This document shows, piece by piece, positions 24,708 through 33,600 of a DNA stretch of 44,440 bases (positions are counted from its first letter, which is position 1; the number at the start of each line of letters is the position of its first letter). The position numbers and the translations under genes were made by a program. This DNA comes from Verrucomicrobiia bacterium (lineage in GTDB: Bacteria > Verrucomicrobiota > Verrucomicrobiia > Limisphaerales > UBA8199): contig DASYZB010000111.1 in the NCBI GenBank assembly GCA_035946615.1, positions 1 to 44,440 on the forward strand, read 5' to 3'. The notes below the pieces were generated by a model. It had not been told where the DNA came from. It did no database searches and worked only from the letters and a program-made list of their open reading frames with translations.

Positions 24708-24750
24708 GCGCGCCAGCGTCTTGGACTGCGGCAGCTCTCTGCCGCTTTTG
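24708..24750 (-). repeat. dispersed hairpin repeat, copy 1
   Basis: Read on the minus strand, this copy has a run of A, a hairpin GCGGCAG-AGAG-CTGCCGC (plus-strand stem 24728-24745) and the tail CAGTCCAAGACGCTGGCGCG. A second copy with the same tail lies at 30524-30564. It sits inside an upstream in-frame extension of the next gene and argues for the downstream start at 24768. Confidence 0.75.
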
Positions 24751-24767
24751 CCGGCATGGCCGGCCGT

Positions 24768-26711
24768 ATGAGTTCCACGAGGTTTCCTGCCCGTTTGCTC
24801 TTTGTCTGCCTGTGGGCGACGGCCCTCTGTAAAACCCAGGCGACAACCGTTCTGGGCCCATGGGTGCCTCTATTCAAAGCGGTGGATTGGGCGGTAGGGA
24901 CCAATACCCCTGACGGGACAAGCCTGCCCCACCTGCAGGTCGTCAACGCCCTCCGAGTGGACCTGACGGACCCCGATGTGCGGATGTTCGCAACGCCGAG
25001 GACGACGAATTACGTGCTCAATTTATATGAGACCGGCGGACTCACGACTACAAATTTCCTCACGACCTACACCCCGCAGCTCGTGATAAATGCCAATAAT
25101 TTCCATGACCCCAACACGCTCGATTCTCCCAGCTATACCCTTCCCCAATGGACCAAGTTCGTCGTGACTGGGGAATTGATGACCACTGGCCAGGTTGTGT
25201 CCGTGCAGGAAAGTGCGACCGATGCCGGGACTTTCATGTTCACCGCATCCAATCAGCCGACGTTCATCCCAACAAATTGGCCGCCAGCTTCAACCGCTGG
25301 GCAGTACACTATCGTTTCCGGGCTTTACGCGGTCCTGGTCAACGGTGTCAACATTGCTTACCCATACACCAACAGCGTGGATTTTGTTCATCAGGTTAAC
25401 CCCCGAACTGGTTTCGGGCTCTCGAAGGACCGGCGTTATCTGTATATGCTGACCATTGACGGACGGCAGTCAGGCTACAGCGATGGGGCATGGGATTGGG
25501 AAACGGCAGATTGGCTCGCGCTGGTGGGGGCCTGGGACGGGGCCAATATGGACGGAGGCGGTTCGACCTGTTTGGCAATCCGCGATACGACAGGCCATGT
25601 GGTGGAACTCAATCATGACAGCGCCTCGGCTTCTTACAGGGTCGAGCGGACGATAGGCTGTCATCTGGGCTTTTTTCTCAAACCGGTCCCTGCCTTCATC
25701 AATGATGTCTCGGCCCTGCCCGACGATACGGCAGCCACGGTCACCTGGACAACTCTGAGTCCTGCGACGACCCAGGTGCAATACGGGCCGACAACCAACC
25801 TGGGGTTTTCGACGCTATTATACTCGGCTCTGGTCACAAACCATGCTGCTTTGCTCACTGGGCTTGCTCCAGGCACAGGCTACTACTTCAAAGTCCTGTC
25901 CTCTACAGGCGGGAATCCCTATGTCTCGTCGAACTTCTTTCTGATTACGTCGAACTATGCCGTCACAAATGCCATGTTCGATCTGACCAATACCTGGCAA
26001 TACGACACAACCAATCTCGATGGAATCAACTGGACCTCACCTTCCTATGATGACTCAGCCTGGGACGGATCGGGACCGGGAGTGCTGTGGGTGGATAACC
26101 GGGGGCCAAACGCGGCGATTTATGTGCCGCTGAATACTGAGATGCCACTGGACCCAGCAAGCGGCTATCCGTTTCGCACCTATTATTTGCGCACGCATTT
26201 CACTTTTACCAATAATCTATCCGGCGTTTCGCTTTTGTTTCAGGATTTTATTGATGACGGCGCCGTGTTTTATCTCAACGGCACTGAAATCTACCGATTG
26301 CGAATGGCTGCTGCGCCTGCGCTGATTCAAAACTCGACCTTAGCGATAGGTTACCCATGCAGCGGCGATGCAACTTGCCCGGATAATTGGGCTGTGACAG
26401 GCCCCCTGACAACCAACCTTGTCAATGGCGATAACGTGCTGGCTGCCGAGGTGCACAATTACAATGCCCTCAGCCCGGATATCACCTTTGGCCTCTCGCT
26501 CGCCATCACCCTGCCGTACGTTTCGAATCCGCCTCTTGGCATCACCGTCTCGAATGATACCGCGAATCTGAGTTGGACCCGCGGCGGCTTTACCCTTCAA
26601 CAAGCCAACAGCCTGGCAGGGCCATGGACGGATGTCCCCGGGCCAATCGTCAGCAGCCCCTATGTGACTGGCTTCTCAAATCTGGCGACCTATTTTCGGT
26701 TGAAAAAGTAG
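24768..26711 (+). CDS. secreted phosphodiester glycosidase-family protein
   Basis: The protein has 647 residues from ATG 24768, which gives a signal peptide (SSTRFPARLLFVCLWATALC). Residues about 30-300 resemble the NAGPA/phosphodiester glycosidase domain, with VINANNFHD early and the hallmark WDGANMDGGGSTCLAI late; the family hydrolyses N-acetylglucosamine phosphodiesters or acts on exopolysaccharides. An FnIII-like domain follows (TAATVTWTTLSPATTQVQYG), then a jelly-roll-like part (YYLRTHFTFTNNLSGVSLL, DGAVFYLNGTEIYRLR) and a C-terminal module ending in TYFRLKK that also closes the NHL protein at 35.4 kb. Frames from 24591 or 24636 overlap the previous gene and cross a repeat. Confidence 0.85.
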   Translation: MSSTRFPARLLFVCLWATALCKTQATTVLGPWVPLFKAVDWAVGTNTPDGTSLPHLQVVNALRVDLTDPDVRMFATPRTTNYVLNLYETGGLTTTNFLTTYTPQLVINANNFHDPNTLDSPSYTLPQWTKFVVTGELMTTGQVVSVQESATDAGTFMFTASNQPTFIPTNWPPASTAGQYTIVSGLYAVLVNGVNIAYPYTNSVDFVHQVNPRTGFGLSKDRRYLYMLTIDGRQSGYSDGAWDWETADWLALVGAWDGANMDGGGSTCLAIRDTTGHVVELNHDSASASYRVERTIGCHLGFFLKPVPAFINDVSALPDDTAATVTWTTLSPATTQVQYGPTTNLGFSTLLYSALVTNHAALLTGLAPGTGYYFKVLSSTGGNPYVSSNFFLITSNYAVTNAMFDLTNTWQYDTTNLDGINWTSPSYDDSAWDGSGPGVLWVDNRGPNAAIYVPLNTEMPLDPASGYPFRTYYLRTHFTFTNNLSGVSLLFQDFIDDGAVFYLNGTEIYRLRMAAAPALIQNSTLAIGYPCSGDATCPDNWAVTGPLTTNLVNGDNVLAAEVHNYNALSPDITFGLSLAITLPYVSNPPLGITVSNDTANLSWTRGGFTLQQANSLAGPWTDVPGPIVSSPYVTGFSNLATYFRLKK

Positions 26712-26745
26712 CGTGGGTTGCGTGCCCTCTATGATGGAATCTCAC

Positions 26746-27603
26746 ATGAGGAACTTAAACATCAAACCATGCTTTGCTATCGTGCTGGCGCTCGGCCTTT
26801 GCGCCTCAGCGCGCGCGCAAACCCTCAATATCCAGCTCACAGACAGTCTGGCCGGCGTGGGCAAGAGGTTGTCCCGCGCGTATATGGAGGGACATCCCGG
26901 GCTAAAGATACAGACAACTGCAGGCAGTCTCGAGGCCGCCCTTGACGCGCTTGACCGCAAAGAGGCGCCGATCATTCTCTTGCCTCGGGCTATCCGCTAT
27001 AAGGAGGCTCGGGCGTGCCAGGAGGCCTTGGGCAAGCGCCCCGATGAATACAAAATCGGCGTAGAAGGTGTCGCCGTTTATGTCAATACGGCCAATCCGG
27101 TGAAGGCGCTGACCTACGAAGAACTTGAGGCGGTATTCACAGGCAAATACACGAATTGGAAGCTGGTAGGTGGTGACGATGGCGCCGTCAATGTTTACAG
27201 TCAAAACACCAATGCGGCCTGGGCCGAGTTGTTTCGGGATGAGGTCCTTAACGGCAAACCGGTTGTCGTATCTCAAGTGACTGCTCCCGCTGGCGCAGAG
27301 CCAACACAGGCGGTTGCTTCAGATAACCAAGGCATCGCAATAGGGCCGCTCGCAAAGTTGCAGGGCGCCCGCCCACTCGAAGTCAAGCGGGTCGTTTCCT
27401 CAACGCCTGTGGAACCTAACCAGGAAAACATTTCAAACCGGATTTATCCGATTACTCGTTACCTCTATGCATACGTCGGCCCGCTGGGCACGGAACCGAG
27501 GATGACCGCCTTTGTGGAGTGGATTCGAAGCGAGGCCGGCCAGCAAGTGATTCAGCAAGCCGGCTTTTACCCGCTCCCAGCTAAGTTAAGGAGTGGGCGC
27601 TAG
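26746..27603 (+). CDS. PstS-like periplasmic substrate-binding protein
   Basis: The 285-residue protein has a signal peptide (NIKPCFAIVLALGLCASARAQ). The fold features of phosphate-type binding proteins are visible: an early LTDSLAGVGKRLSRAYMEGHPGLKIQ strand, the hinge region VEGVAVYVNTANPVKALTYEELEAVFTGKYTNWK and the closing RYLYAYVGPLG and FVEWIRSEAGQQVIQQAGFYPL. It fits the PBP-like family that includes PstS. No pstCAB or phoU genes are adjacent; it sits among surface proteins, so a role in sensing or adhesion is as likely as uptake. ATGs at 26731 and 26734 are alternatives. A 10-bp-stem hairpin follows 45 bp after the stop. Confidence 0.85.
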   Translation: MRNLNIKPCFAIVLALGLCASARAQTLNIQLTDSLAGVGKRLSRAYMEGHPGLKIQTTAGSLEAALDALDRKEAPIILLPRAIRYKEARACQEALGKRPDEYKIGVEGVAVYVNTANPVKALTYEELEAVFTGKYTNWKLVGGDDGAVNVYSQNTNAAWAELFRDEVLNGKPVVVSQVTAPAGAEPTQAVASDNQGIAIGPLAKLQGARPLEVKRVVSSTPVEPNQENISNRIYPITRYLYAYVGPLGTEPRMTAFVEWIRSEAGQQVIQQAGFYPLPAKLRSGR

Positions 27604-27647
27604 ACCCAATGTGTTTCAGGAAAACCCTGTCTTTTCAATGTCTCATT

Positions 27648-27671
27648 AACACCTCGCTTCAGCGAGGTGTT
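27648..27671. repeat. hairpin AACACCTCGC-TTCA-GCGAGGTGTT
   Basis: A perfect 10-bp stem with loop TTCA, followed by only two further T residues. It could end transcription after the binding-protein gene, but the loop and form match the hairpins of the dispersed arrays here, so it may be one of these. Confidence 0.6.
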
Positions 27672-27718
27672 TGCCGGCTGAGGCGGCGCCCAAACCGTTT
27701 CAAAGGTATGTCCTAACC

Positions 27719-29419
27719 GTGCGTACAAGCCCGGCCATTTCCTTTTTTCTTGGGCTGCTCTTGAGCCAATGGCTGCTTCCAGCAGAAACCGCGACGAGAT
27801 CGGATCGGCCTGGCGACAAATCAAGTGCCTCGGTTCAGATTGAGCCCCCAAGTGGCTACCAGAATTCACCCTTTTCAATTACCCTCTCCAGTCCCGTTCC
27901 GCGAGTTGCAATCCTTTTCACCACAAACGGGACGGACCCCGACCTGAAAAGCGGAATTCGGTATCAGCATCCCATCTCTATTAAGGGGACCACCATCATC
28001 CAAGCCGCGGGATTCCTGGACGGGGCGATTGTTGGCCGAGCGACTGCCAGGACTTACCTGTTTATTCCGGACATTTTGCGGCAGCGCGGCGATCAATTCC
28101 CGGCCAACTGGGGCACCAATGGCGGGCGGGCTGTTCCAGCATCCTATGCCATTGCCGAGGACACCGCGCAAGAACCCGCCTCCCGAAGCGCATTTGTCGA
28201 AGGAATCAAATCGCTCCCCACACTCTCGCTTATCGCGGACCCGGAGAAGCTGTTCGGGGGCGGGCACGGGATTTACTCCCATCCGATGGAACGGGGGAGC
28301 GCGTGGGAATGTTCAGCGGCTGTCGAGATGGTGGATTCTAACGGCGACTCCGGGTTCAATACCATTTGCGGTTTGCGAATCCACGGCGCATCGAGCCGCA
28401 GCCCGGAAGAATCTCCCAAACACTCCTTTCGGTTGCGCTTCAGGCGCCGTTACGGATTGGGCGAGCTAAACTTTCCTCTTTTTGGAAAGGAAAAACCGGC
28501 TGAGTTCGACACCCTCATTCTCCGGGCTGGCAACAATAACTCATGGCTGCACAGCGACGGGACCGAGCGGCAACGGGCCGATTATCTCCGCGACCAATGG
28601 ATGCGCGACACACTGCGGGCGATGGGCTATCCAGCGCCCCGCGGCGCGTTCGTTCATCTTTACCTCAACGGGCTGTATTGGGGCGTGTACAATCTCTGCG
28701 AATCACCCGGGCCTGGCTTTGAAGAAAAAGGAAAGGCCGGCTATGATTTTCGAAAAGGAGCCAAAACCAAAAGCGGCGATGCCTCCGCCTGGGAAACGGT
28801 GCTTGAGCTTGCCAATTCCGGTTTAACCGATGAGCGCAATTACCAATCGATCACAAACCAGGTCGATCTGGCCCAATTCGCTGATTTCATGATACTTAAT
28901 TTTTATGCCGGCAACACCGATTGGGACCGCTCTGCCAATTGGTACGCCGTCCGGCCCCGCGCGCCCGCGGGCAAGTTCCGTTTTTTTGTTTGGGACGCCG
29001 AGCGGTCTCTCGAAGATTTGCATGCCAATACCTTGGGTTTCGATGATGACGAAAGCCCGGCGCGCCTTTTCCAGCGGTTATCAGAAAACGACAATTTCCG
29101 CCGTCTATTCGCAGAGCGGGTGCGTCAATGGCTGCTTGGCGATGGCGTTCTGGCGCCGGGGTCGGCGGCTGAACGCTATCGAATCCTGGCGAGAAACGTT
29201 GAGAAAGCCATGGCTGCCGAAGCGGCGCGTTGGGGCAATTATCGTCGGAGGGTTGACCGTTATAAGACCGGCCCGTATAAATTCTATACGGTGGCCGGCG
29301 ACTGGCAGCCGGAAGTCGATCGGCTCCTGACGCAATACTTTCCCCAAAGGACTAGCATCGTTCTCGACCAATTCAGAGAGCGGGGGATCTTTCCAGTTGA
29401 AGCAGGTTTGGACAAGTGA
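27719..29419 (+). CDS. secreted CotH kinase-family protein
   Basis: The protein has 566 residues from a GTG at 27719, giving a signal peptide (SPAISFFLGLLLSQWLLPAE). An N-terminal chitobiase/hexosaminidase C-terminal-like domain (about 40-110; AILFTTNGTDPDLKSG) precedes the CotH domain (about 165-560). CotH features seen are CGLRIHGASSRSPEESPKHSFRL, LGELNFPLFG, a central LRDQWMRDTLRAMGYPAPRG, VHLYLNGLYWGVYNLCE and FFVWDAERSLED. CotH proteins are atypical secreted protein kinases in spore formers, and bacterial homologues are common in Verrucomicrobia; the target here is unknown. A TTG at 27671 would extend the frame, but it overlaps a hairpin. It ends the exported cluster. Confidence 0.85.
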   Translation: MRTSPAISFFLGLLLSQWLLPAETATRSDRPGDKSSASVQIEPPSGYQNSPFSITLSSPVPRVAILFTTNGTDPDLKSGIRYQHPISIKGTTIIQAAGFLDGAIVGRATARTYLFIPDILRQRGDQFPANWGTNGGRAVPASYAIAEDTAQEPASRSAFVEGIKSLPTLSLIADPEKLFGGGHGIYSHPMERGSAWECSAAVEMVDSNGDSGFNTICGLRIHGASSRSPEESPKHSFRLRFRRRYGLGELNFPLFGKEKPAEFDTLILRAGNNNSWLHSDGTERQRADYLRDQWMRDTLRAMGYPAPRGAFVHLYLNGLYWGVYNLCESPGPGFEEKGKAGYDFRKGAKTKSGDASAWETVLELANSGLTDERNYQSITNQVDLAQFADFMILNFYAGNTDWDRSANWYAVRPRAPAGKFRFFVWDAERSLEDLHANTLGFDDDESPARLFQRLSENDNFRRLFAERVRQWLLGDGVLAPGSAAERYRILARNVEKAMAAEAARWGNYRRRVDRYKTGPYKFYTVAGDWQPEVDRLLTQYFPQRTSIVLDQFRERGIFPVEAGLDK

Positions 29420-29489
29420 AATTCGACTGCGCTTCTGACTCACAAACGCGTACAGGGGTGTAAAAAATATATCTGGACGAAAATACATT

Positions 29490-29507
29490 ACTGGTCTAAT
29501 GTCCAGT
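29490..29507. promoter_or_regulatory. candidate LexA operator
   Basis: ACTGGTC-TAAT-GTCCAGT has two 7-bp half-sites (one mismatched pair) around a 4-bp spacer. The layout is that of the published verrucomicrobial LexA motif TGTTC-N4-GAACA, with TGGTC/GTCCA in place of the consensus halves. A further half-site CTGGAC lies at 29473-29478. A -10-like TCTAAT (29495-29500) is inside the palindrome. It lies 367 bp before the lexA start. Confidence 0.45.
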
Positions 29508-29573
29508 ATGAATGTTGATGGCGTTGGCTAAAGGCCATTGCTCAAAGTCAGTTCTCATACCGGAGGGATGGCT

Positions 29574-29733
29574 GAGAATAGCCCAACGCTTCAGCGTTGG
29601 GGAGACGTTGGGAAAGGATTTTAGTCCCGGAGGGACGGCTGACTGGAAGGCGCAAGTGTGCAGGTTCAGCCGTCCCTTCGGGACTAAAGGACTGCGACAT
29701 CCCTCCCCAACGTTGAAACGTTGGGCTATTCTC
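29574..29733. repeat. nested foldback element upstream of lexA
   Basis: Two pairs of inverted arms are nested. The outer arms 29574-29603 and 29704-29733 match at 28 of 30 positions; each contains a hairpin, CCCAACGC-TTCA-GCGTTGGG on the left and CCCAACGT-TGAA-ACGTTGGG on the right. The two differences change a C-G pair into a T-A pair within the hairpin. The inner arms 29620-29642 and 29666-29688 match at 22 of 23 and contain GTCCC-GGA-GGGAC and GTCCC-TTC-GGGAC. The remaining 23 bp in the middle are unpaired. It encodes nothing evident. Confidence 0.85.
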
Positions 29734-29873
29734 GGATGTCCCTTCGGGACAGCCCGTCGCTGGTTTTGATTATGCAACGCTTCGGAAACCTGCGCTACGA
29801 CTGTCGACTCATCCCGCGTATTGGCGGTGGTGAATGGCGGCAATCGTCCGTGTAAATTCAAATCAGACCCCTT

Positions 29874-30503
29874 ATGAGAGCTCTCACCAATAAGCAAAGA
29901 CAGATTCTGGAATTTATTCAGCGAAAGCAGGATTCGGAACGGCTTACGCCCACCCTGCGCGAGATTGCCGCGCATTTCCGCTTTCGCAGTCCCAATGCGG
30001 CGCTGGCGCACGTTCAGGCCCTGCTGGTCAAAGGGGCGCTGAAAAATCTGCCCGGGCGCGCCCGCTCGCTGCAAGTGGTGAACCCGCATGGCCCCAAGGA
30101 CCAGCCTCGGCCCCGAGTGGTATCCATTCCCATCTATGGCTCGATCCCCGCCGGCCTGCCTCAGGATGCCGCCCAGGAGGAAGAGGGCTGTGTGCTAATC
30201 GACGTAAACACTTTAGGGATTAAACCGAGCGCCCGAACCTTCGGCCTGAAGGTCCACGGCGATTCGATGATCGGCAAAAATATTGTCGATGGCGACATCG
30301 CCATTATCGAGCATGGGGTGCAGCCGCGTCCGGGCGACGTGGTGGCCGCTCTAATCGATGGGCAGGTTACGCTAAAAACGTTCCTCATGCAGCGAGGCAA
30401 ACCCTATTTACGGGCGGAGAATCCTCGCTACCCAAACCTGATGCCCCGAGAGGAATTGCAGATTCAGGGGGTGATGATGGCGCTGGTGCGCAGGCGCAAA
30501 TAA
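29874..30503 (+). CDS. lexA: LexA repressor
   Basis: The 209-residue SOS repressor has an N-terminal winged HTH (LTNKQRQILEFIQRKQ, then LTPTLREIAAHFRFRSPNAALAHVQAL) and a C-terminal peptidase domain. Self-cleavage residues are in place: the A93-G94 bond in GSIPAGLP, nucleophile S131 in HGDSMIGKN and K168 in GQVTLKTF; the Ser-Lys spacing of 37 equals that of the E. coli protein. Cleavage on RecA filaments would release the SOS genes. The fused DinB-DnaE2 polymerase gene follows 103 bp downstream on the same strand, so repressor and mutagenic polymerase probably share control. The palindrome at 29490 is a candidate operator. Confidence 0.97.
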   Translation: MRALTNKQRQILEFIQRKQDSERLTPTLREIAAHFRFRSPNAALAHVQALLVKGALKNLPGRARSLQVVNPHGPKDQPRPRVVSIPIYGSIPAGLPQDAAQEEEGCVLIDVNTLGIKPSARTFGLKVHGDSMIGKNIVDGDIAIIEHGVQPRPGDVVAALIDGQVTLKTFLMQRGKPYLRAENPRYPNLMPREELQIQGVMMALVRRRK

Positions 30504-30523
30504 CAATTCCAAAACCCCGACTG

Positions 30524-30564
30524 AAAAACGCCAGAGGACTGGCGCAGTCCAAGACGCTGTCGCG
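30524..30564 (+). repeat. dispersed hairpin repeat, copy 2
   Basis: A run of A is followed by hairpin CGCCAG-AGGA-CTGGCG (30529-30544) and tail CAGTCCAAGACGCTGTCGCG. Compared with the copy at 24708-24750, the tail differs at one base and the stem differs by a compensated pair (G-C to C-G). It lies between lexA and the polymerase gene and could affect their joint transcript. Confidence 0.75.
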
Positions 30565-30606
30565 TTGTCCAGGACCGGGGACTTGAAATTTAGAGAATCG
30601 ATTTTT

Positions 30607-33600
30607 ATGACTCCGTGTCGGTCCATCGTGCATTTGGATGCCGATGCCTTTTTTGCCTCAGTCGAGCAGGCATCCGACCGGCGGCTGCGGGGCAAACCCA
30701 TAGCCGTCGGCGGAGAAAAACGCGGCATCATTGCCTCGGCTTCGTATGAGGCGCGCCAGTTCGGCATTTACACGCCCATGCCTACTGCCCTGGCGCGCCG
30801 GCTGTGTCCCAAACTGGTGTTGTTGCCCGGCGACTTCGAGAAATATGAGCTCTTTTCGCGCCTGATGTTTTCGTATGCCTACGATTTCACGCCGGATGTC
30901 GAGGTGGGCTCGATTGACGAGGGTTACATCGACCTGACCGCCACCCGCAAGCCGGCGGTGAGCATCGCCCAAACAATTCGCGGTGCGATTTGCCAGGCGC
31001 TGAGGCTCTCGGTCAGTGAAGGCATCGCCGGCAACAAACTCGTCAGCCAGATTGCTTCCAAGCTCAAGAAGCCCTCCGCCTTTGAGTTTGTGCCGAATGG
31101 AGGGGAGGCGCAGTTCCTGTCGCCCCTGGCCAGCCAGTGGCTGCCTGGGGTCGGGCCGAAGACCTCGATTCAACTCACCGCGGCCGGCCTGGCGCACATT
31201 GGCCAGATTGCGCAAACGCCCATCGACCTGCTAAACCTGCTGGTTGGCAGTCAGGCCCCGCAGTTGCGCCGATTCGCCCGGGGCATCGATGAACGGCCAG
31301 TCATCTCGATGCGCCCCGCAGCCAAATCTTACGGCGAGCAGGAGACATTCGCGGCCGATACGACCGATGAAGAGTTCCTGGACGCTACCTTGCGGCGGAT
31401 GGCCGATAAGCTCATGGCCAAAGTACGCGAGGACGGCAAAAGCATCCGCACAGTAACGGTGAAAGTCCGTTACAATGACATGGATGAAGAGCAAGCGAGC
31501 GAAAGCCTCATCGAACCCACCGCCCTGGAAACTGAAATTTATGGAATGATTTCGGGTCTGCTTCGCAGGGCCTGGCGCCGGCGGGTCAGCCTCCGGCTTG
31601 TCTCGCTCAAACTGGCTAATGTTTATGATGGCCGCTTCGGCGAGGAGTTGGTTTTGGACGGTTCCGCCCGCCAACACATGGCCCGGCAACGCCTGGCCGG
31701 CACCTTGGACGAGTTGCGCCAAAAATATGGCCGTGGCGTGGTCCTGCGCGGTCACGATTTTATTCTTAAAGTAGCGCAGGCATCCTCGCCGGCGGGTTTG
31801 GGCGGCGTCTCGCCGCACAAAAACCAGGCGAAACGCCTGGAAACCCGCAGGCGAGACACCTGCGCGGGTGTCAATCGCCCTGAGACAACGCCGCGAACGA
31901 GCTTTTCTCCCGGGCCGGAGCTCCGGTTTCGCGTGGAATTGAAATCTGCGGCTAATGCCATGCCTCATCTCGGATACAGTATCCGCCATCACGCGCCCCG
32001 CGCCACACAGCGCTCCTGCATCCCGCTCAATATTCACAGCTACTATTCCTTTCTTGATTCGACCCTCTCCATCCGAGCCATTGTCGAGTTGGCTAAACGC
32101 CATGAACTGCCGGCCATTGCCTTAACCGACAAGAACAACCTGCACGGCGCGGTAGAATTCGCGCAGGCGGCAGCCGAGGCGGGGATCAAACCGATTATTG
32201 GGGCTGAACTCAACTGGCGCGGCCATCGCGTCTGCCTCTACGTCCAAAACCAAACCGGCTATCGCAATCTCTGCCGCATTTTAAGCCGTGCGGGGAGCGC
32301 GCCTGCCTCCGATTTTGCGCCTCACACCGATGGTCTTTTGGCCGTAAGCGCCAATCCCGCTCTGGCTTCTTTATTTCCAGGCCGTTTTTATCTCGAAATC
32401 AACAGCCTCGAAGCTTTTGAATCCGTCAGCCTTCTTGCCTTGCCCTGTGTGGCATCATTGCCAATTCATTACGAACTGCCTGCGGACCGTTGGAAATACG
32501 ATATCGTGCAAAGCATCCGCACGCTGACCCTGCTGCGGCAGCAACATCCCGAAAAGCGGCTCGATGGGGATTATCATTTCCGGCCCGACGCCGAAATGCA
32601 GAAACGGTTTGGCGCGCACCCGGAACTGCTCGCACACAGCTTTGAAATCGCCGAGCGCTGTTCGTTTGAATTTTCACTCGGCAAACCGCAGTTCCCCAGC
32701 TACTCGCCGGACGGGTCCGCCCCAGCCGCTTTTCTGCGGCGTCTGGCGCTCGATGGGCTCGAGCGCCGTTACCCCGACAACCACGCCGCCCTCCGGCCGC
32801 AGCTCGAAGAGGAGTTGGCGATCATCATGGATGTCGGTTACGAAGAATATTTCCTGGTGATGTGGGATATCCTGCAGGAATGCCACCGCCGGGGCATCGA
32901 ATGGATCACCCGCGGCAGCGCAGCGGACTCGCTTGCCTGCTATTGTCTTGAGATCAGCGGTGTATGTCCCATTCGGTTCGATCTCTATTTCCGCCGCTTC
33001 CTCAATAAAGAGCGGATGGCGCTGAACAAGCTGCCGGATATCGATGTCGATTTCCCGCACGACCGCAAAGATGATGTAATCGATTTAATCTTCGAAAAAT
33101 ATGGTCCGGGGCACACAGCGGTGGTTGGCGGGTTCTCGACCTTTCAATCCCGGAGCGCCTTTGCGGAGGTGGCGAAGGTCCTGGGTGTTTCCGAGCATCA
33201 GGTGCGCCGATTGACCGAGCGGCTGCCCCATTTCTCGAGGGCCGGCGAGCTGGTTGAAACCGTTGCCAGCACGCTCGAATGCCGCGATTTGCCCCTTGAC
33301 CAGGAGCCTTACTCGACCGCGCTGCGCATGGCCCAGTTTCTGGATGGGTTCCCCCGCTATCCAAAAATGCATCCGTGCGGCCTGGTCCTCTCGCGCCAGG
33401 CAATAGATGAAATCACTCCCTGCTTCATTTCCGCCAAAGGCTATCCTGCCACGCATTTTGATATGGATTCGGTCGAAGCGGTCGGCCTGGTTAAAATGGA
33501 CATCCTGGCCCAGGGCGGCCTGGCTGTGATGCGGGATGTGATGGGAAATTGCCGCGAAAGAACGCATGGAACGCAAAGAAGCGAATCTGGAACTGAACGT

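Larger units (their letters stand above)
29420..29873. other. lexA upstream region
   Basis: This 454-bp gap has no supported gene. It carries an 18-bp palindrome at 29490-29507 that may be the LexA operator, then a nested foldback element (29574-29733). The last 140 bp before lexA contain no motif I can support. Confidence 0.6.
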
